The notes beneath the pieces were generated by a model, which saw nothing but the letters and a program-made list of their open reading frames with translations, did no database searches and had not been told where the DNA came from. A stretch of DNA of 64,000 nucleotides, from assembly GCA_018399135.1 (NCBI GenBank), contig JAGYPB010000002.1, forward strand, positions 1 to 64,000, given 5' to 3'. The position numbers were made by a program, and so were the translations under genes. Position 1 is the first letter of the stretch; the number at the start of each line of letters is the position of its first letter. The stretch comes from Deltaproteobacteria bacterium. Its GTDB lineage: Bacteria > Desulfobacterota > Desulfuromonadia > Desulfuromonadales > Geopsychrobacteraceae. Positions 28,937-39,654 of the stretch are shown here, piece after piece.

Positions 28937-29683
28937 ATGAGGCAGAGCACCCTCGAACCAGAAGCTAACAACGTTCCTGCCCATGTCGCCATTATCATGG
29001 ATGGTAACGGGCGATGGGCACGACAACGCGGATTGCCACGGATTGCCGGTCACCAGCAGGGGGTTGAGTCGGTAACCGAAGTTGTTGATGCTTGCGCCCG
29101 GAAGGGTGTGTGCTACTTAAGCCTGTTTGCTTTCAGTTCCGAGAACTGGGGGCGTCCCCGGCAGGAGGTCGATGCGCTGATGCTTTTGCTACTCGACTAC
29201 CTGACCTCGCAGCGGCAAAAAATGCTCGAAAATGGTATTCGTCTACGCGTTATTGGTGACCTCTCGCGGATGACACAAGGCGTCCAGCAGGCTCTTGTCG
29301 AGGCAGTACAGGCAACATCTGCCGGCAAAGGGCTGACCCTGGTCCTTGCCCTGTCCTATGGTGGACGTGATGAAATTCTGCGTGCCGTCAGGCGGATTGT
29401 TATGCAGGTACAAGGAGGAAAACTGGATCCTGACCGGTTGGACGCAGATGCCTTTGCTGCTTTTCTCGACCTTGCTGATATGCCACCGGCTGATCTGATG
29501 ATCCGTACCAGTGGTGAAATGCGAATCAGCAATTTTCTGCTATGGCAGGCCGCCTATACTGAGCTCTATTTTACTGAGGTCTTATGGCCCGATTTTAATC
29601 TGGAAGAATTGAATAAGGCGTTTGCTGATTATTATCAGCGCCGCCGCCGTTTTGGATTGACCGACGAACAACTTCAGCTCTGA
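28937..29683 (+). CDS. uppS: Undecaprenyl diphosphate synthase
   Basis: VPAHVAIIMDGNGRWARQRGLPRIAGHQQGVESV...FAFSSENWGRP...DLMIRTSGEMRISNFLLWQAAYTELYFTEVLWPDF; start uncertain. Confidence 0.97.
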   Translation: MRQSTLEPEANNVPAHVAIIMDGNGRWARQRGLPRIAGHQQGVESVTEVVDACARKGVCYLSLFAFSSENWGRPRQEVDALMLLLLDYLTSQRQKMLENGIRLRVIGDLSRMTQGVQQALVEAVQATSAGKGLTLVLALSYGGRDEILRAVRRIVMQVQGGKLDPDRLDADAFAAFLDLADMPPADLMIRTSGEMRISNFLLWQAAYTELYFTEVLWPDFNLEELNKAFADYYQRRRRFGLTDEQLQL

Positions 29684-29715
29684 TGTCAATGATGCCGATG
29701 TAAAGGAGCCCGACC

Positions 29716-30516
29716 ATTAAACAACGACTGATTACTGCCGCTATTGCATTACCGCTGTTGATATTGCTGTTGGGTTTTGCCCCGCCGGCATTCTTTACCC
29801 TCTTTGTAACCCTGATCGTTTTTCTGGCGCTGGTCGAATTTAATCGGATGGGCATGAAGCAGGAACAGGTTTTTATTCAGTGGTTTGCTGCCGCGCTTGG
29901 CGCTGCCATCGTTCCTTTGTTTTTTTTCAATCTACTGGATTGGTTGTCAACTTTTTTGACAGCCCTTTTTTTCGTTCTCTCCCTGATTTTCTTGCTGCGA
30001 CCAGGAATCCTCGTCCGGGTTCACCATCATTTAGGCTGGATCTGTCTCGGTTTTATCTATGTCGCGCTGCTCATGGGGCATCTCGTGCCGCTCCGTGTGC
30101 TCGATGATGGACGACAGTGGATTTTTCTCACCCTGGTTGTTGTTATGTGCTGTGATACCAGCGCTTATGTTGTTGGTAGCCGTGTCGGCAAGCATAAGCT
30201 GTATCCCTTGATCAGCCCCAATAAGAGCATTGAGGGAGCTATCGGTGGTGTTTTTGGAGCAGTGTTGGGGGCACTGATATCAAAACTTGTGTTTTTTTCT
30301 GCCATCGGATTCTGGCCTGTTGTTGCCGTCGGTCTACTATTGGGTGTCATGGGTCAGATCGGCGATTTGTTTGAGTCGATGTTGAAAAGGGCCTGTGAGG
30401 TGAAGGATTCCGGGAGTATCATTCCGGGGCATGGGGGAATGCTTGACCGGCTTGACAGTCTGCTGTTTGCTTTCCCGCTGGTTTACTATGTTGCCCGTGG
30501 AGGCTTCGGAATTTAG
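29716..30516 (+). CDS. cdsA: Phosphatidate cytidylyltransferase; probable AUU start
   Basis: Frame reads back to ATT 29716 (IKQRLITAAIALPLLILLLGFAPPAFF), with aaaggag 7 nt upstream; VGKHKLYPLISPNKSIEGAIGGVFGAVLGAL...GDLFESMLKRACEVKDSGSIIPGHGGMLDRLDSLLF signature. Confidence 0.93.
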   Translation: MKQRLITAAIALPLLILLLGFAPPAFFTLFVTLIVFLALVEFNRMGMKQEQVFIQWFAAALGAAIVPLFFFNLLDWLSTFLTALFFVLSLIFLLRPGILVRVHHHLGWICLGFIYVALLMGHLVPLRVLDDGRQWIFLTLVVVMCCDTSAYVVGSRVGKHKLYPLISPNKSIEGAIGGVFGAVLGALISKLVFFSAIGFWPVVAVGLLLGVMGQIGDLFESMLKRACEVKDSGSIIPGHGGMLDRLDSLLFAFPLVYYVARGGFGI

Positions 30517-30525
30517 AGAGGTTAA

Positions 30526-31686
30526 ATGAAAAAGATTGTTGTTCTGGGGTCGACCGGTTCCATCGGGGTCAGCACGTTGCAGATTGTCGAAGAATTTCCT
30601 GAAGCCTACCGGATCGTCGCTTTGACGGCGGGAACCAATCTTGATCTGCTCTGCACCCAGGCAAAAACGTTTCACCCCGCAGTGGTGGCAGTGATCAACA
30701 GTCAGGATGCAAAAATTGTCAGAGAGCGTTTAAGTGGCTTGAATATAGAGGTCTGCTGTGGTGTCGAAGGGATGATCCAGTGCGCTACCCTTGACCAGGC
30801 CGATATGGTGGTTGCGGCGGTGGTGGGGGCGGCCGGATTGGTGCCGACCATGGCGGCAGTACAGGCTGGGAAGGATGTTGCCCTGGCCAACAAGGAAACC
30901 CTGGTGATGGCAGGTGGTCTGATCATGGCAGCGGCCAGACAACAGGGCGTTAAGTTGCTGCCGGTGGACAGTGAGCACTCAGCCATTTTTCAGGCCCTTG
31001 CCGGTCATCATCATGGCGATATTCGCCGCCTTATTTTAACCGCCTCTGGTGGCCCGTTTCGTGAGTGGCCCGCCGCGAAGTTCAATCATATCTCACCGGC
31101 TGATGCCCTGGCGCACCCCAACTGGAGTATGGGAAAAAAAATAACGATTGATTCTGCTACCCTGATGAATAAAGGGCTGGAAGTCATTGAGGCGCACTGG
31201 CTGTTCGACGTGGCGGCGACAATGATCGATGTTCATATCCATCCGGAAAGTATCGTTCATTCTATGGTAGAATACGTCGATGGATCTGTGGTTGCACAAC
31301 TTGGCGTGCCGGATATGAAAACTCCGATCTCCTACGCCCTGTCGTGGCCGCAGCGCCTGCCGCTTAACCAGCCTGGTCTTGATCTGTGCCAATTGGGCAG
31401 CCTGACCTTTTCTGCCCCCGATTTGCAGCGGTTTCCATGTCTTACTCTTGCCTATCAGGCTCTTGAGTCCGGAGGGACATTGCCGGCAGTGATGAACGCT
31501 GCCAATGAGGTGGCTGTGGCAGCGTTTCTCAATGCACAGATCCCTTTTACCGGAATTCCTGAGCTGATTGAACGAGTGATGGCCTGTCACACGTCGGAAG
31601 CTGTTACCACGGTCGAACGCGTATTGCAGGCAGATCGGTGGGCACGAGTACGTGCGCGGGAATTTATTGCTGGAGGTTTGATATGA
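30526..31686 (+). CDS. dxr: 1-deoxy-D-xylulose 5-phosphate reductoisomerase
   Basis: KKIVVLGSTGSIGVSTLQIVEEFPE...LLPVDSEHSAIFQAL...LTASGGPFREWP...NWSMGKKITIDSATLMNKGLEVIEAHWLF. Confidence 0.98.
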   Translation: MKKIVVLGSTGSIGVSTLQIVEEFPEAYRIVALTAGTNLDLLCTQAKTFHPAVVAVINSQDAKIVRERLSGLNIEVCCGVEGMIQCATLDQADMVVAAVVGAAGLVPTMAAVQAGKDVALANKETLVMAGGLIMAAARQQGVKLLPVDSEHSAIFQALAGHHHGDIRRLILTASGGPFREWPAAKFNHISPADALAHPNWSMGKKITIDSATLMNKGLEVIEAHWLFDVAATMIDVHIHPESIVHSMVEYVDGSVVAQLGVPDMKTPISYALSWPQRLPLNQPGLDLCQLGSLTFSAPDLQRFPCLTLAYQALESGGTLPAVMNAANEVAVAAFLNAQIPFTGIPELIERVMACHTSEAVTTVERVLQADRWARVRAREFIAGGLI

Positions 31687-33002
31687 TAACCGTCGTTGCC
31701 GGAATTCTGATGCTCGGTTTTCTGGTTTTTGTCCATGAACTCGGACATTTTATCGTTGCTAAAATGTGTGGGGTCAAGGTCCTGAAATTTTCTATCGGTT
31801 TTGGTCCCAGGCTGATATCTTATCGCTATGGTGAAACAGAATATCTGATCTGCGTCGTCCCCCTGGGTGGTTACGTGCAGATGCTGGGTGAAGGGTCGGG
31901 TGAAGGGGGAGAGGCCAGTACCGAAGCCACCGGCGATCATGACAGATCCTTTGCTGCCCAGCCGGTATCGCGGCGACTGGCAATCGTTGGTGCCGGTCCC
32001 TTGATGAATCTGGTGCTGCCGTTACTGATTCTGCCGCTATCTTTCATGGTTGGTGTTCAGATGCCTGCCTATGTTGAGGAGCCGGCATGTATCGGCTACG
32101 TTCTGCCTGATTCTGATGCTGAACGTGCCGGCTTTACCCCCGGTGATTGTTTGACAGCAGTGAATGAAACGCCCATCGAGCACTGGAACGCAGCTAACCT
32201 GCGCTTTGTCAGTGAGGCGGGCTCTCCCCTGTTGTTTGATGTTACTCGTGATGATCGTCCGGTCCAGTTGGTTGTCCCTGCTAACAATAACAGTTTGGAA
32301 GGAATGCAGGGGTTAGGCCTGATGCCCTATCTCGCGTCGCGGATTGGTGGTCTGGCGCCAGGCATGGCAGCAGATCAGGCGGGAATACAGGTCGGTGATC
32401 AGATTCTGCGAATTGATGGACAGGCCGTTCAATCCTGGTATGACCTGCGTGAATTGATCCAACAGACCCAAGGGGCGCCCGTTGATGTGCTGGTAGGACG
32501 TGATGGAGGGGAATTTTCCGTCGTTATGACCCCGGAACAGCGCGAGACCGAAGGTGACTTTCTTCTGGGTGTTGCGCCGCTGCACGAACTTGAGCTGAAG
32601 CGTTTTGGACCGGTAGCCGCTTTTCGTGAAGGCGCTGCAAAAACCCGTGAGCTGATCGAATTGACCATCGTGTTTATTCAAAAGCTCTTTACCGGTAATG
32701 TTTCGGCAAAAAATATCGGCGGACCGATTACAGTAGTTCAGGTTGCCGGCCAGGCTGCCCAGACCGATATCGCCGCTATTTTGACGGTGCTGGCGTTTAT
32801 TTCGATTCAATTGGGGATATTGAACCTGTTACCGATTCCGATTCTTGATGGTGGTCATATTCTGTTTTATCTCTTTGAGTTGATTACTCGCCGTCCGGTT
32901 TCCTTACGGGCGCGGGAGGTGGCTCAGCAGATTGGTCTGGCAATGTTGCTGATGCTGATGGTGCTGGCGTTTTACAACGACATCATCCGTCTGTGGGGTT
33001 GA
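31683..33002 (+). CDS. rseP: Site-2 protease RseP
   Basis: FLVFVHELGHFIVAKMCGVKV (HExxH), PDZ segments, LLPIPILDGGHILFYLFELI. Confidence 0.97.
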   Translation: MITVVAGILMLGFLVFVHELGHFIVAKMCGVKVLKFSIGFGPRLISYRYGETEYLICVVPLGGYVQMLGEGSGEGGEASTEATGDHDRSFAAQPVSRRLAIVGAGPLMNLVLPLLILPLSFMVGVQMPAYVEEPACIGYVLPDSDAERAGFTPGDCLTAVNETPIEHWNAANLRFVSEAGSPLLFDVTRDDRPVQLVVPANNNSLEGMQGLGLMPYLASRIGGLAPGMAADQAGIQVGDQILRIDGQAVQSWYDLRELIQQTQGAPVDVLVGRDGGEFSVVMTPEQRETEGDFLLGVAPLHELELKRFGPVAAFREGAAKTRELIELTIVFIQKLFTGNVSAKNIGGPITVVQVAGQAAQTDIAAILTVLAFISIQLGILNLLPIPILDGGHILFYLFELITRRPVSLRAREVAQQIGLAMLLMLMVLAFYNDIIRLWG

Positions 33003-33009
33003 TCTGATA

Positions 33010-33717
33010 GTGATTGATCATCCCCGGATACTGGCACTGGACACCTCGTCGCAGGTCAGCAGTGTTGCTCTGTGTCAGGCCGAGATGTTGGTGGCTGAAT
33101 CGGCCCTCAATCTGCGCAGTACCCATAGCCAGAGTCTCCTGGCTCAAATTGATGCACTGCTTGTTGCCGCAGGGTGGACTTTAGGGGATCTGGATCTGCT
33201 GGCTGTGGTTGTGGGCCCAGGCGCTTTTACCGGTGTGCGTATCGGCGTGGCGACGATCAAGGGGTTGGCCCAGGTGCTTAATCTACCGATTGTCAGTGTC
33301 TCCTCTCTGGCGGCGGTGGCGATGAATCTACCCTTGTTGTCGCGACCGGTGTGTGTGCTGATCGATGCCAGAAAGAAGGAGGTCTATACCCAGCAGTTTC
33401 AGCAACAGGAGGGATTCCCGCGTCCCTTGAGTCAGGCAGGGGTGATTACGCCCCAAAAGGTTCTGGCTGAGTTGCCGGGGAATGTCTGTTTTGTGGGCGA
33501 CGGTGTGGCCGTTTACCGTGACATCATCTTGGGACATGGTTTTGAACCGCAGTCTATGGCACCTGCCTGCTCACACGCCATCCAGGCTTCCAAAGTCGCA
33601 GCTCTGGCCTTGTTTGACTATTCCAGAGGATTAACCCAACGCGCCGAACAGGTCGTTCCAACCTATATCAGGCCATCGGATGCTGAGCTGAACAGACAGA
33701 ACAGCAATAATGGTTAG
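33010..33717 (+). CDS. tsaB: tRNA t6A biosynthesis protein TsaB
   Basis: GTG start; RILALDTSSQVSSVALCQ...VVVGPGAFTGVRIGVATIKGLAQ...IDARKKEVYTQQF. Confidence 0.93.
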   Translation: MIDHPRILALDTSSQVSSVALCQAEMLVAESALNLRSTHSQSLLAQIDALLVAAGWTLGDLDLLAVVVGPGAFTGVRIGVATIKGLAQVLNLPIVSVSSLAAVAMNLPLLSRPVCVLIDARKKEVYTQQFQQQEGFPRPLSQAGVITPQKVLAELPGNVCFVGDGVAVYRDIILGHGFEPQSMAPACSHAIQASKVAALALFDYSRGLTQRAEQVVPTYIRPSDAELNRQNSNNG

Positions 33718-33807
33718 CGTCCGGTTAGGTGTTGACTTTTCACCACTGATCTGGTTAATTTCAGGCAGGTTAAACAACCCTAAACGTCAACACACGTGGA
33801 GGTTCCT

Positions 33808-34026
33808 ATGGACATTGATCAAACTCTTTTGCAGGATCTTATTGACAACAACCCAAGGTTCCGCATGCTCTATGAAAACCACACCTTACTTGAAAAACAG
33901 CTCCAGGAATTTGAAAAACGCCCCTTTCTTACCGCAGACGAAGAAATCGAAAAAAACAAGGTCAAAAAATTAAAGCTAATCGGCAAGGATGAAATGGAGA
34001 CCATCGTTCACTCCGTTACCGTTTGA
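33808..34026 (+). CDS. DUF465 (YdcH-like) small protein
   Basis: LIDNNPRFRMLYENHTLLEKQLQEFEKRPFLTADEEIEKNKVKKLKLIGKDEMETIV. Confidence 0.8.
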   Translation: MDIDQTLLQDLIDNNPRFRMLYENHTLLEKQLQEFEKRPFLTADEEIEKNKVKKLKLIGKDEMETIVHSVTV

Positions 34027-34054
34027 TCGTGCCTCAACATCAGGATTTGTTTTA

Positions 34055-34098
34055 ATACAGCAAAGGGTTTAAGCGAGCGCTTAAGCCCTTTGCTGTAT
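34055..34098 (+). terminator. Very long (21-bp) near-perfect hairpin
   Basis: ATACAGCAAAGGGTTTAAGCG-ag-CGCTTAAGCCCTTTGCTGTAT, one U:G pair, followed by tt. Confidence 0.75.
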
Positions 34099-34166
34099 TT
34101 AAGGGATTGAAATTCAATGACGATCAGTTTTAACCTTCTGTCCTTGACGATATAACAGGAGACATA

Positions 34167-35834
34167 ATGACCAAGAGAAGTGATGCTATTACCAAAGGCT
34201 TTGAGCGTACACCCCATCGCGCCCTGTTAAAGAGTACCGGCGTGCCTACTGACCAGATGGATCGTCCTTTCATCGGAATCGCATCCTCCTTCACCGATCT
34301 GATCCCTGGCCATACCGGGATGCGCGACCTTGAGCGTTTCATTGAAAAGGGGATTCATACCGGTGGTGGCTTTTCATTTATTTTCGGGATTCCTGGTGTC
34401 TGTGATGGTATTGCCATGGGGCACAAAGGCATGCACTATTCATTGCCGACGCGTGAGTTGATCGCGGACATGGTCGAGTCGATCGCCGAAGCTCATCGTC
34501 TGGATGGCTTGGTTCTGCTCACCAACTGCGATAAAATCACGCCTGGGATGCTGATGGCCGCTGCGCGTCTTGATATCCCCTGTATAGTCGTTACTGCCGG
34601 TCCTTCCCTGACCGGTGCCGGTCGTAACGGTCGTCGTTTTTCCTTTGTGACGGATACCTTTGAGGCGATGGGACAATACAAGGCCGGAGTCATTGACGAA
34701 AAGCAACTGTTTGAATGTGAAGAGAGCGCCTGCCCGACCGCCGGTTCCTGCCAGGGGATGTTTACCGCCAACACCATGGCCGTGTTGACTGAGACCCTCG
34801 GCATGAGTCTGCCCCGTTGTGGTACCGCCAGCGCGGTATCATCGTTAAAGCGACGAATTGCTTTTGCCTCCGGCGAGCGCATTGTCGGACTGGTACGCGA
34901 TCAGGTCACTCCACGCCAGATCCTCACCCGCGCAGCCTTTGAAAATGCGATCCGGGTAGATCTGGCCCTTGGTGGTTCGAGCAATACAGTGCTGCATCTG
35001 CTTGCTATTGCCCATGAGGCCAAGATTCCCCTGCCGCTGGAACTGTTTGATGAGCTCGGTAAAACTACCCCGCAGTTAGCGCATATGAATCCTGGTGGGC
35101 CGAACTTTATGGAGGACCTCGACACAGCCGGGGGTGTTCTGGCGGTTCTTTATCAGTTGCGAGATCAGATCAGTGATAATCCCACCCTGCTGGGACCGAG
35201 TATTACGGAGTTGATTGCTTCGGTGGCAGAAGTTGACGAAGATGTTGTGCGCCCTGTATCGTCGCCGATTCGTCCGGAGGGAGGGTTAGCCGTACTGAAA
35301 GGCAACCTGGCGCCGCAAGGGGCAATTGTCAAGCAGTCCGGGGTCTCGGAAAAAATGATGACATTCAGCGGTCGTGCTCGCTGCTACGATTCAGAGGAAG
35401 ACGCCATGGCGGCTCTGCTGGCTGGTGAAATTGTCGCCGGTGATGTTGTCGTGATTCGTTATGAAGGGCCCAAAGGGGGGCCGGGGATGCGTGAAATGCT
35501 TGCCCCGACAGCAACTCTTATGGGGTTAGGATTGGGTGACAGTGTCGCCTTGATCACCGATGGCCGATTTTCCGGCGGCACTCGCGGCCCCTGCATCGGT
35601 CATATCTCACCCGAGGCGGCTCAGGGTGGGCCGATTGCTCTGGTGTGCGATGGTGATACCATCGTGCTCGATATTCCTGCCCGTTCCCTTGAACTTGTGG
35701 TTACACCAGCTGAACTGGAACAACGACGTAGTGAATGGCAGGCCCCGGAACCAAAAATCAAGACCGGTTGGCTGGCGCGCTATGCCAAGGTCGTTACCAA
35801 TGCAGCAACCGGTGCCGTCTGTAATGCCGATTAA
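34167..35834 (+). CDS. ilvD: Dihydroxy-acid dehydratase
   Basis: [23 protein letters not shown]...[31 protein letters not shown]...[29 protein letters not shown]. Confidence 0.98.
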   Translation: MTKRSDAITKGFERTPHRALLKSTGVPTDQMDRPFIGIASSFTDLIPGHTGMRDLERFIEKGIHTGGGFSFIFGIPGVCDGIAMGHKGMHYSLPTRELIADMVESIAEAHRLDGLVLLTNCDKITPGMLMAAARLDIPCIVVTAGPSLTGAGRNGRRFSFVTDTFEAMGQYKAGVIDEKQLFECEESACPTAGSCQGMFTANTMAVLTETLGMSLPRCGTASAVSSLKRRIAFASGERIVGLVRDQVTPRQILTRAAFENAIRVDLALGGSSNTVLHLLAIAHEAKIPLPLELFDELGKTTPQLAHMNPGGPNFMEDLDTAGGVLAVLYQLRDQISDNPTLLGPSITELIASVAEVDEDVVRPVSSPIRPEGGLAVLKGNLAPQGAIVKQSGVSEKMMTFSGRARCYDSEEDAMAALLAGEIVAGDVVVIRYEGPKGGPGMREMLAPTATLMGLGLGDSVALITDGRFSGGTRGPCIGHISPEAAQGGPIALVCDGDTIVLDIPARSLELVVTPAELEQRRSEWQAPEPKIKTGWLARYAKVVTNAATGAVCNAD

Positions 35835-35903
35835 AAATTGATTGTCTGCTGTTTTTGATGGAATTTTTTTATTTTACTGATGTGACATCGAGGAGAGAAA
35901 ACA

Positions 35904-37601
35904 ATGAAACTGACCGGGTCGCAGATTTTGCTCGAGTCGTTAAAATGTGAGGGCGTGGATACCATTTTTGGCTATCCCGGTGGTGCCGTCATCAATATTT
36001 ATGATGATCTCTACGATTCCTCCATCAACCACATTCTGACCCGGCATGAACAGGCAGCGGTTCATGCCGCTGACGGTTATGCACGTTGTACCGGGCGGGT
36101 CGGGGTTGTTATTGCCACCAGCGGGCCTGGCGCGACCAATACGGTGACCGGCATTGCGACCGCTTACATGGACTCCATTCCTCTGGTCATTATCACCGGA
36201 CAGGTACCCACCCCGCTCATCGGTAACGATGCTTTTCAGGAAGCTGATATCTGTGGAATTACCCGTCCCTGTACCAAACACAATTTTCTTGTCAAGAATA
36301 TCCGCGACCTTGCCCGAACCGTGAAGGAAGCTTTTTATATCGCCCGTACCGGTCGTCCTGGACCGGTATTGATTGACCTCCCTAAGGACATTCAGGTAAA
36401 TACGCTGGAGTTCAACTATCCGGAAACCGTCGAACTGCGTGGTTACAAGCCCACCTATTCAGGGAATTTCCGGCAGATTGAAAAAGCCGCCAAAATGATT
36501 CTCGAGGCGCGGCGACCGGTGTTGTATGTTGGCGGAGGTATTAACCTGTCCGGGGCCAATGCGGAATTGTTGGCGCTGGCTGAGTTAACCCGGATTCCGG
36601 TTGCCACGACCCTGATGGCAATGTCGGCTTTTCCGCAGCGTCATCCGCTGGCCCTTGGGATGCTGGGGATGCATGGAACCTTCTGCGCCAACATGTCGGT
36701 GACAGAGTGCGATCTGCTGATCGCTATCGGCTCACGCTTTGACGATCGGGTGACCGGTCGTATCGACAGTTTTGCTGAGAAGGCTAAAATTATCCATGTC
36801 GATATCGATCCGACCTCTATTAAGAAAAATGTCGCTGTCGATCTGCCGATTGTGGGTGACCTGCTTGACGTTTTGAGTAAATTAAAAGAGTCTTTTGACC
36901 AGAAGACCGAGCAGCTTGGGGTCTTCCGTGAGCAGTTGCGTGAATGGCAGTCAGACATTGAAACATGGCGTGAACGTCATCCCATGGCCTATCAGCCTTC
37001 CGATACGGTGATTAAACCACAGTACGTGATTCAGAAGCTGCGTGAATTTTCCAACGACGATGCGATTATCACAACAGAAGTCGGTCAGCATCAGATGTGG
37101 ACGGCGCAGTTTTTCAGCTTCAGCCAGCCCCGTACTTTTTTAACATCCGGTGGTCTTGGAACCATGGGGTTTGGGCTGCCGGCAGCGTTGGGAGCCCAGG
37201 TAGCTTTCCCTGAACGTCAGGTGATTGATATCTCCGGTGATGGGTCATTTCAGATGAATTCGCAGGAACTGGCCACCCTGGTGCAGTATCAGTTGCCGGT
37301 GAAAATCGTTATTTTGAATAATAATTATCTTGGCATGGTACGCCAGTGGCAGCAGATGTTTTTTGACAAGCGTTACAGTCAGACGGTTATGGAGCTGCCA
37401 ATCGATTTCGTCAAGCTCGCTGAAGCCTATGGCGCAGTCGGGTTTAATGCTACGCAGGTCGATGAAGTAGAAACGGTTATCCAGAAAGCATTCGCTACCC
37501 CTGGTCCGGTGCTGATAAATTTCAAGGTATCGCGTGAAGAAAATGTATTGCCGATGGTACCTGCCGGCAAGGCGATCCACGAAATGGTGCTGGCTTCCTG
37601 A
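35904..37601 (+). CDS. ilvB: Acetolactate synthase large subunit
   Basis: [31 protein letters not shown]...[49 protein letters not shown]. Confidence 0.98.
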   Translation: MKLTGSQILLESLKCEGVDTIFGYPGGAVINIYDDLYDSSINHILTRHEQAAVHAADGYARCTGRVGVVIATSGPGATNTVTGIATAYMDSIPLVIITGQVPTPLIGNDAFQEADICGITRPCTKHNFLVKNIRDLARTVKEAFYIARTGRPGPVLIDLPKDIQVNTLEFNYPETVELRGYKPTYSGNFRQIEKAAKMILEARRPVLYVGGGINLSGANAELLALAELTRIPVATTLMAMSAFPQRHPLALGMLGMHGTFCANMSVTECDLLIAIGSRFDDRVTGRIDSFAEKAKIIHVDIDPTSIKKNVAVDLPIVGDLLDVLSKLKESFDQKTEQLGVFREQLREWQSDIETWRERHPMAYQPSDTVIKPQYVIQKLREFSNDDAIITTEVGQHQMWTAQFFSFSQPRTFLTSGGLGTMGFGLPAALGAQVAFPERQVIDISGDGSFQMNSQELATLVQYQLPVKIVILNNNYLGMVRQWQQMFFDKRYSQTVMELPIDFVKLAEAYGAVGFNATQVDEVETVIQKAFATPGPVLINFKVSREENVLPMVPAGKAIHEMVLAS

Positions 37602-37638
37602 TTTTTTATTCAAATGCCTCTGAGGAGAGTGAACGAGG

Positions 37639-38130
37639 ATGAAACATACAATTTCTGTGTTGGTAGAAAATGAATTTGGAGTGCTTTCGCGTATTTCCGG
37701 ATTGTTTTCAGGGCGCGGGTTCAATATCGAGAGTCTTTCTGTTGCTCCGACCCTTGAGCCCAATACTTCGCGGATGACCATCGTTACCACTGGTGATGAT
37801 CGCATCCTCGAGCAGATTACCAAGCAACTGAACAAACTGATATCAACCATCAAGGTGGTCGACTTTACCAGCAAAGACTTCATTGCAAGGGAGTTGGCCT
37901 TGATCAAGGTAGCAACTGAAGCAGAGACCCGTGCTGAAGCGTTACGGATTGTCGATATTTTTCGCGCCAAGGTCATTGATGTAACACCTAAAACCTATAC
38001 CATCGAAATTACCGGTGCGCCTGGCAAGATCAATGGTATTTTGGAGCTCTTGCGCCCCATGGGGGTTAAAGAGGTCGTCCGCTCAGGCCCGGTGGTTATT
38101 GGTCGTGGGGCCAAGGGCGTGGCCGGATAA
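37639..38130 (+). CDS. ilvN: Acetolactate synthase small subunit
   Basis: KHTISVLVENEFGVLSRISGLFSGRGFNIESLSVAPTLEPNTSRMTIVT. Confidence 0.98.
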   Translation: MKHTISVLVENEFGVLSRISGLFSGRGFNIESLSVAPTLEPNTSRMTIVTTGDDRILEQITKQLNKLISTIKVVDFTSKDFIARELALIKVATEAETRAEALRIVDIFRAKVIDVTPKTYTIEITGAPGKINGILELLRPMGVKEVVRSGPVVIGRGAKGVAG

Positions 38131-38166
38131 TACCAACCAGAGATCTTTCTTCTACGAAGGAGTGTT

Positions 38167-38811
38167 ATGCACAAATCAGATCAGTTTATTGCTCGTGAAG
38201 GTTATCCATTTATTGTGCTATTCGGTTTTGTGACCCTTGTTTTTGCCCTGCTGGGCTGGACTTTTGTCACTCTCATCCTGTTGTTTTTGACTCTTTTTAC
38301 TGCCTGTTTTTTCAGAGATCCTGTGCGCGTTATCCCTGATGAAGAGGGGGTGCTGGTTGCTCCGGCTGATGGCAAGGTGATTTTTGTCGGCGAGATTGAT
38401 GAGGAACGGTTTTTTAATGCTCGTGTCACCAAGGTGAGTATTTTTATGTCGGTATTCGATGTTCACATCAACCGGGCACCCTGTGACGGCAAAGTCGTTG
38501 ACATGTTTTACAACAAGGGAGAGTTTGTCAACGCTTCCTATGATAAGGCCAGTGAGAGTAACGAACAGTCGGGAATTCTTCTTGAGACGAGCTCTGGATC
38601 CAACATTCTTTTTGTGCAGATTGCCGGTTTGATTGCCCGCCGTATTATCACTTATCCCGTCATCGGTGATATGCTTGAACGCGGAACTCGTTATGGTCTG
38701 ATCCGTTTTGGTTCACGGGTGGATATCTATCTGCCCAGTCGGATCGATGTCAGTATCACTTTAGGTGAGCGAACAGTTGCTGGGGAAACCATTTTGGGAC
38801 GTTTTAACTGA
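38167..38811 (+). CDS. psd: Phosphatidylserine decarboxylase
   Basis: FFRDPVRVIPDEEGVLVAPADGKVIFVGE...SIFMSVFDVHINRAPCDGKV...RFGSRVDIYLP. Confidence 0.93.
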   Translation: MHKSDQFIAREGYPFIVLFGFVTLVFALLGWTFVTLILLFLTLFTACFFRDPVRVIPDEEGVLVAPADGKVIFVGEIDEERFFNARVTKVSIFMSVFDVHINRAPCDGKVVDMFYNKGEFVNASYDKASESNEQSGILLETSSGSNILFVQIAGLIARRIITYPVIGDMLERGTRYGLIRFGSRVDIYLPSRIDVSITLGERTVAGETILGRFN

Positions 38812-39581
38812 TGGAAGAAAAGAAACTACGAAACGAAAAGCGTGAGAACCTGCGCAAGGGTGTTTATCTACTACCGAACCTGATTACCGCAGCTGGGATT
38901 TTTGCCGGTTTCTATGTTATTATCTCGACTGTTGACGGTAATTATAATATAGCCGCCTGGTTTATTCTGCTGGCGGCCATCTTTGATGGTCTTGATGGCA
39001 AAGTGGCACGCCTGACCGGAACGACCAGTAAATTTGGCGTTGAACTCGATTCCCTGGCAGATGTCATCTCTTTCGGCGTTGCTCCGGCGGTTCTTCTCTA
39101 TGATTGGGCACTGCGTCCCTTTGGCAAGTTGGGTTGGCTGGCAGCGTTTCTTTTCGTTATCTGTGGTGCTTTGCGACTGGCGCGTTTTAATGTTCAGGTA
39201 ACCACTGTTGAATCGCGGCGTTTTGTAGGGCTGCCGATTCCGGCAGCCGCTTGTATTGTGGCAACCTGCGTGTTGCTGTTTTATCAACTTGGTGGAACCG
39301 GTACCATTCGTATGGTCTCGATGGTCGTACTGGTTTTTTTACTGGCTTTTCTCATGGTCAGCAATGTTCCCTATGTTTCCTTCAAGGATCCTGAACTGTT
39401 CAAGCGCCAGCCTTTTAGGATGCTGGTGCTGTCGATCATGCTGATGATCTTGATCGTAGCCAAGCCGGAAGTGATGCTGTTTTTGATCGGCATAGTCTAC
39501 CTTGCATCCGGTCCGGTTGGTTATTATTTGTCGCGGCGCAACAAGCCTCAGCAGGATCCCCCTTCTTCTGCAGAATTTTGA
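38811..39581 (+). CDS. pssA: CDP-diacylglycerol--serine O-phosphatidyltransferase
   Basis: DGLDGKVARLTGTTSKFGVELDSLADVISFGVAPAVL (CDP-alcohol phosphotransferase motif). Confidence 0.96.
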   Translation: MEEKKLRNEKRENLRKGVYLLPNLITAAGIFAGFYVIISTVDGNYNIAAWFILLAAIFDGLDGKVARLTGTTSKFGVELDSLADVISFGVAPAVLLYDWALRPFGKLGWLAAFLFVICGALRLARFNVQVTTVESRRFVGLPIPAAACIVATCVLLFYQLGGTGTIRMVSMVVLVFLLAFLMVSNVPYVSFKDPELFKRQPFRMLVLSIMLMILIVAKPEVMLFLIGIVYLASGPVGYYLSRRNKPQQDPPSSAEF

Positions 39582-39654
39582 AGGGGTAATGGGGAAAACT
39601 GACATGTTCAATACCGGTATATAAAACTTCTTGACTTGACAATCACTTTTAGGT

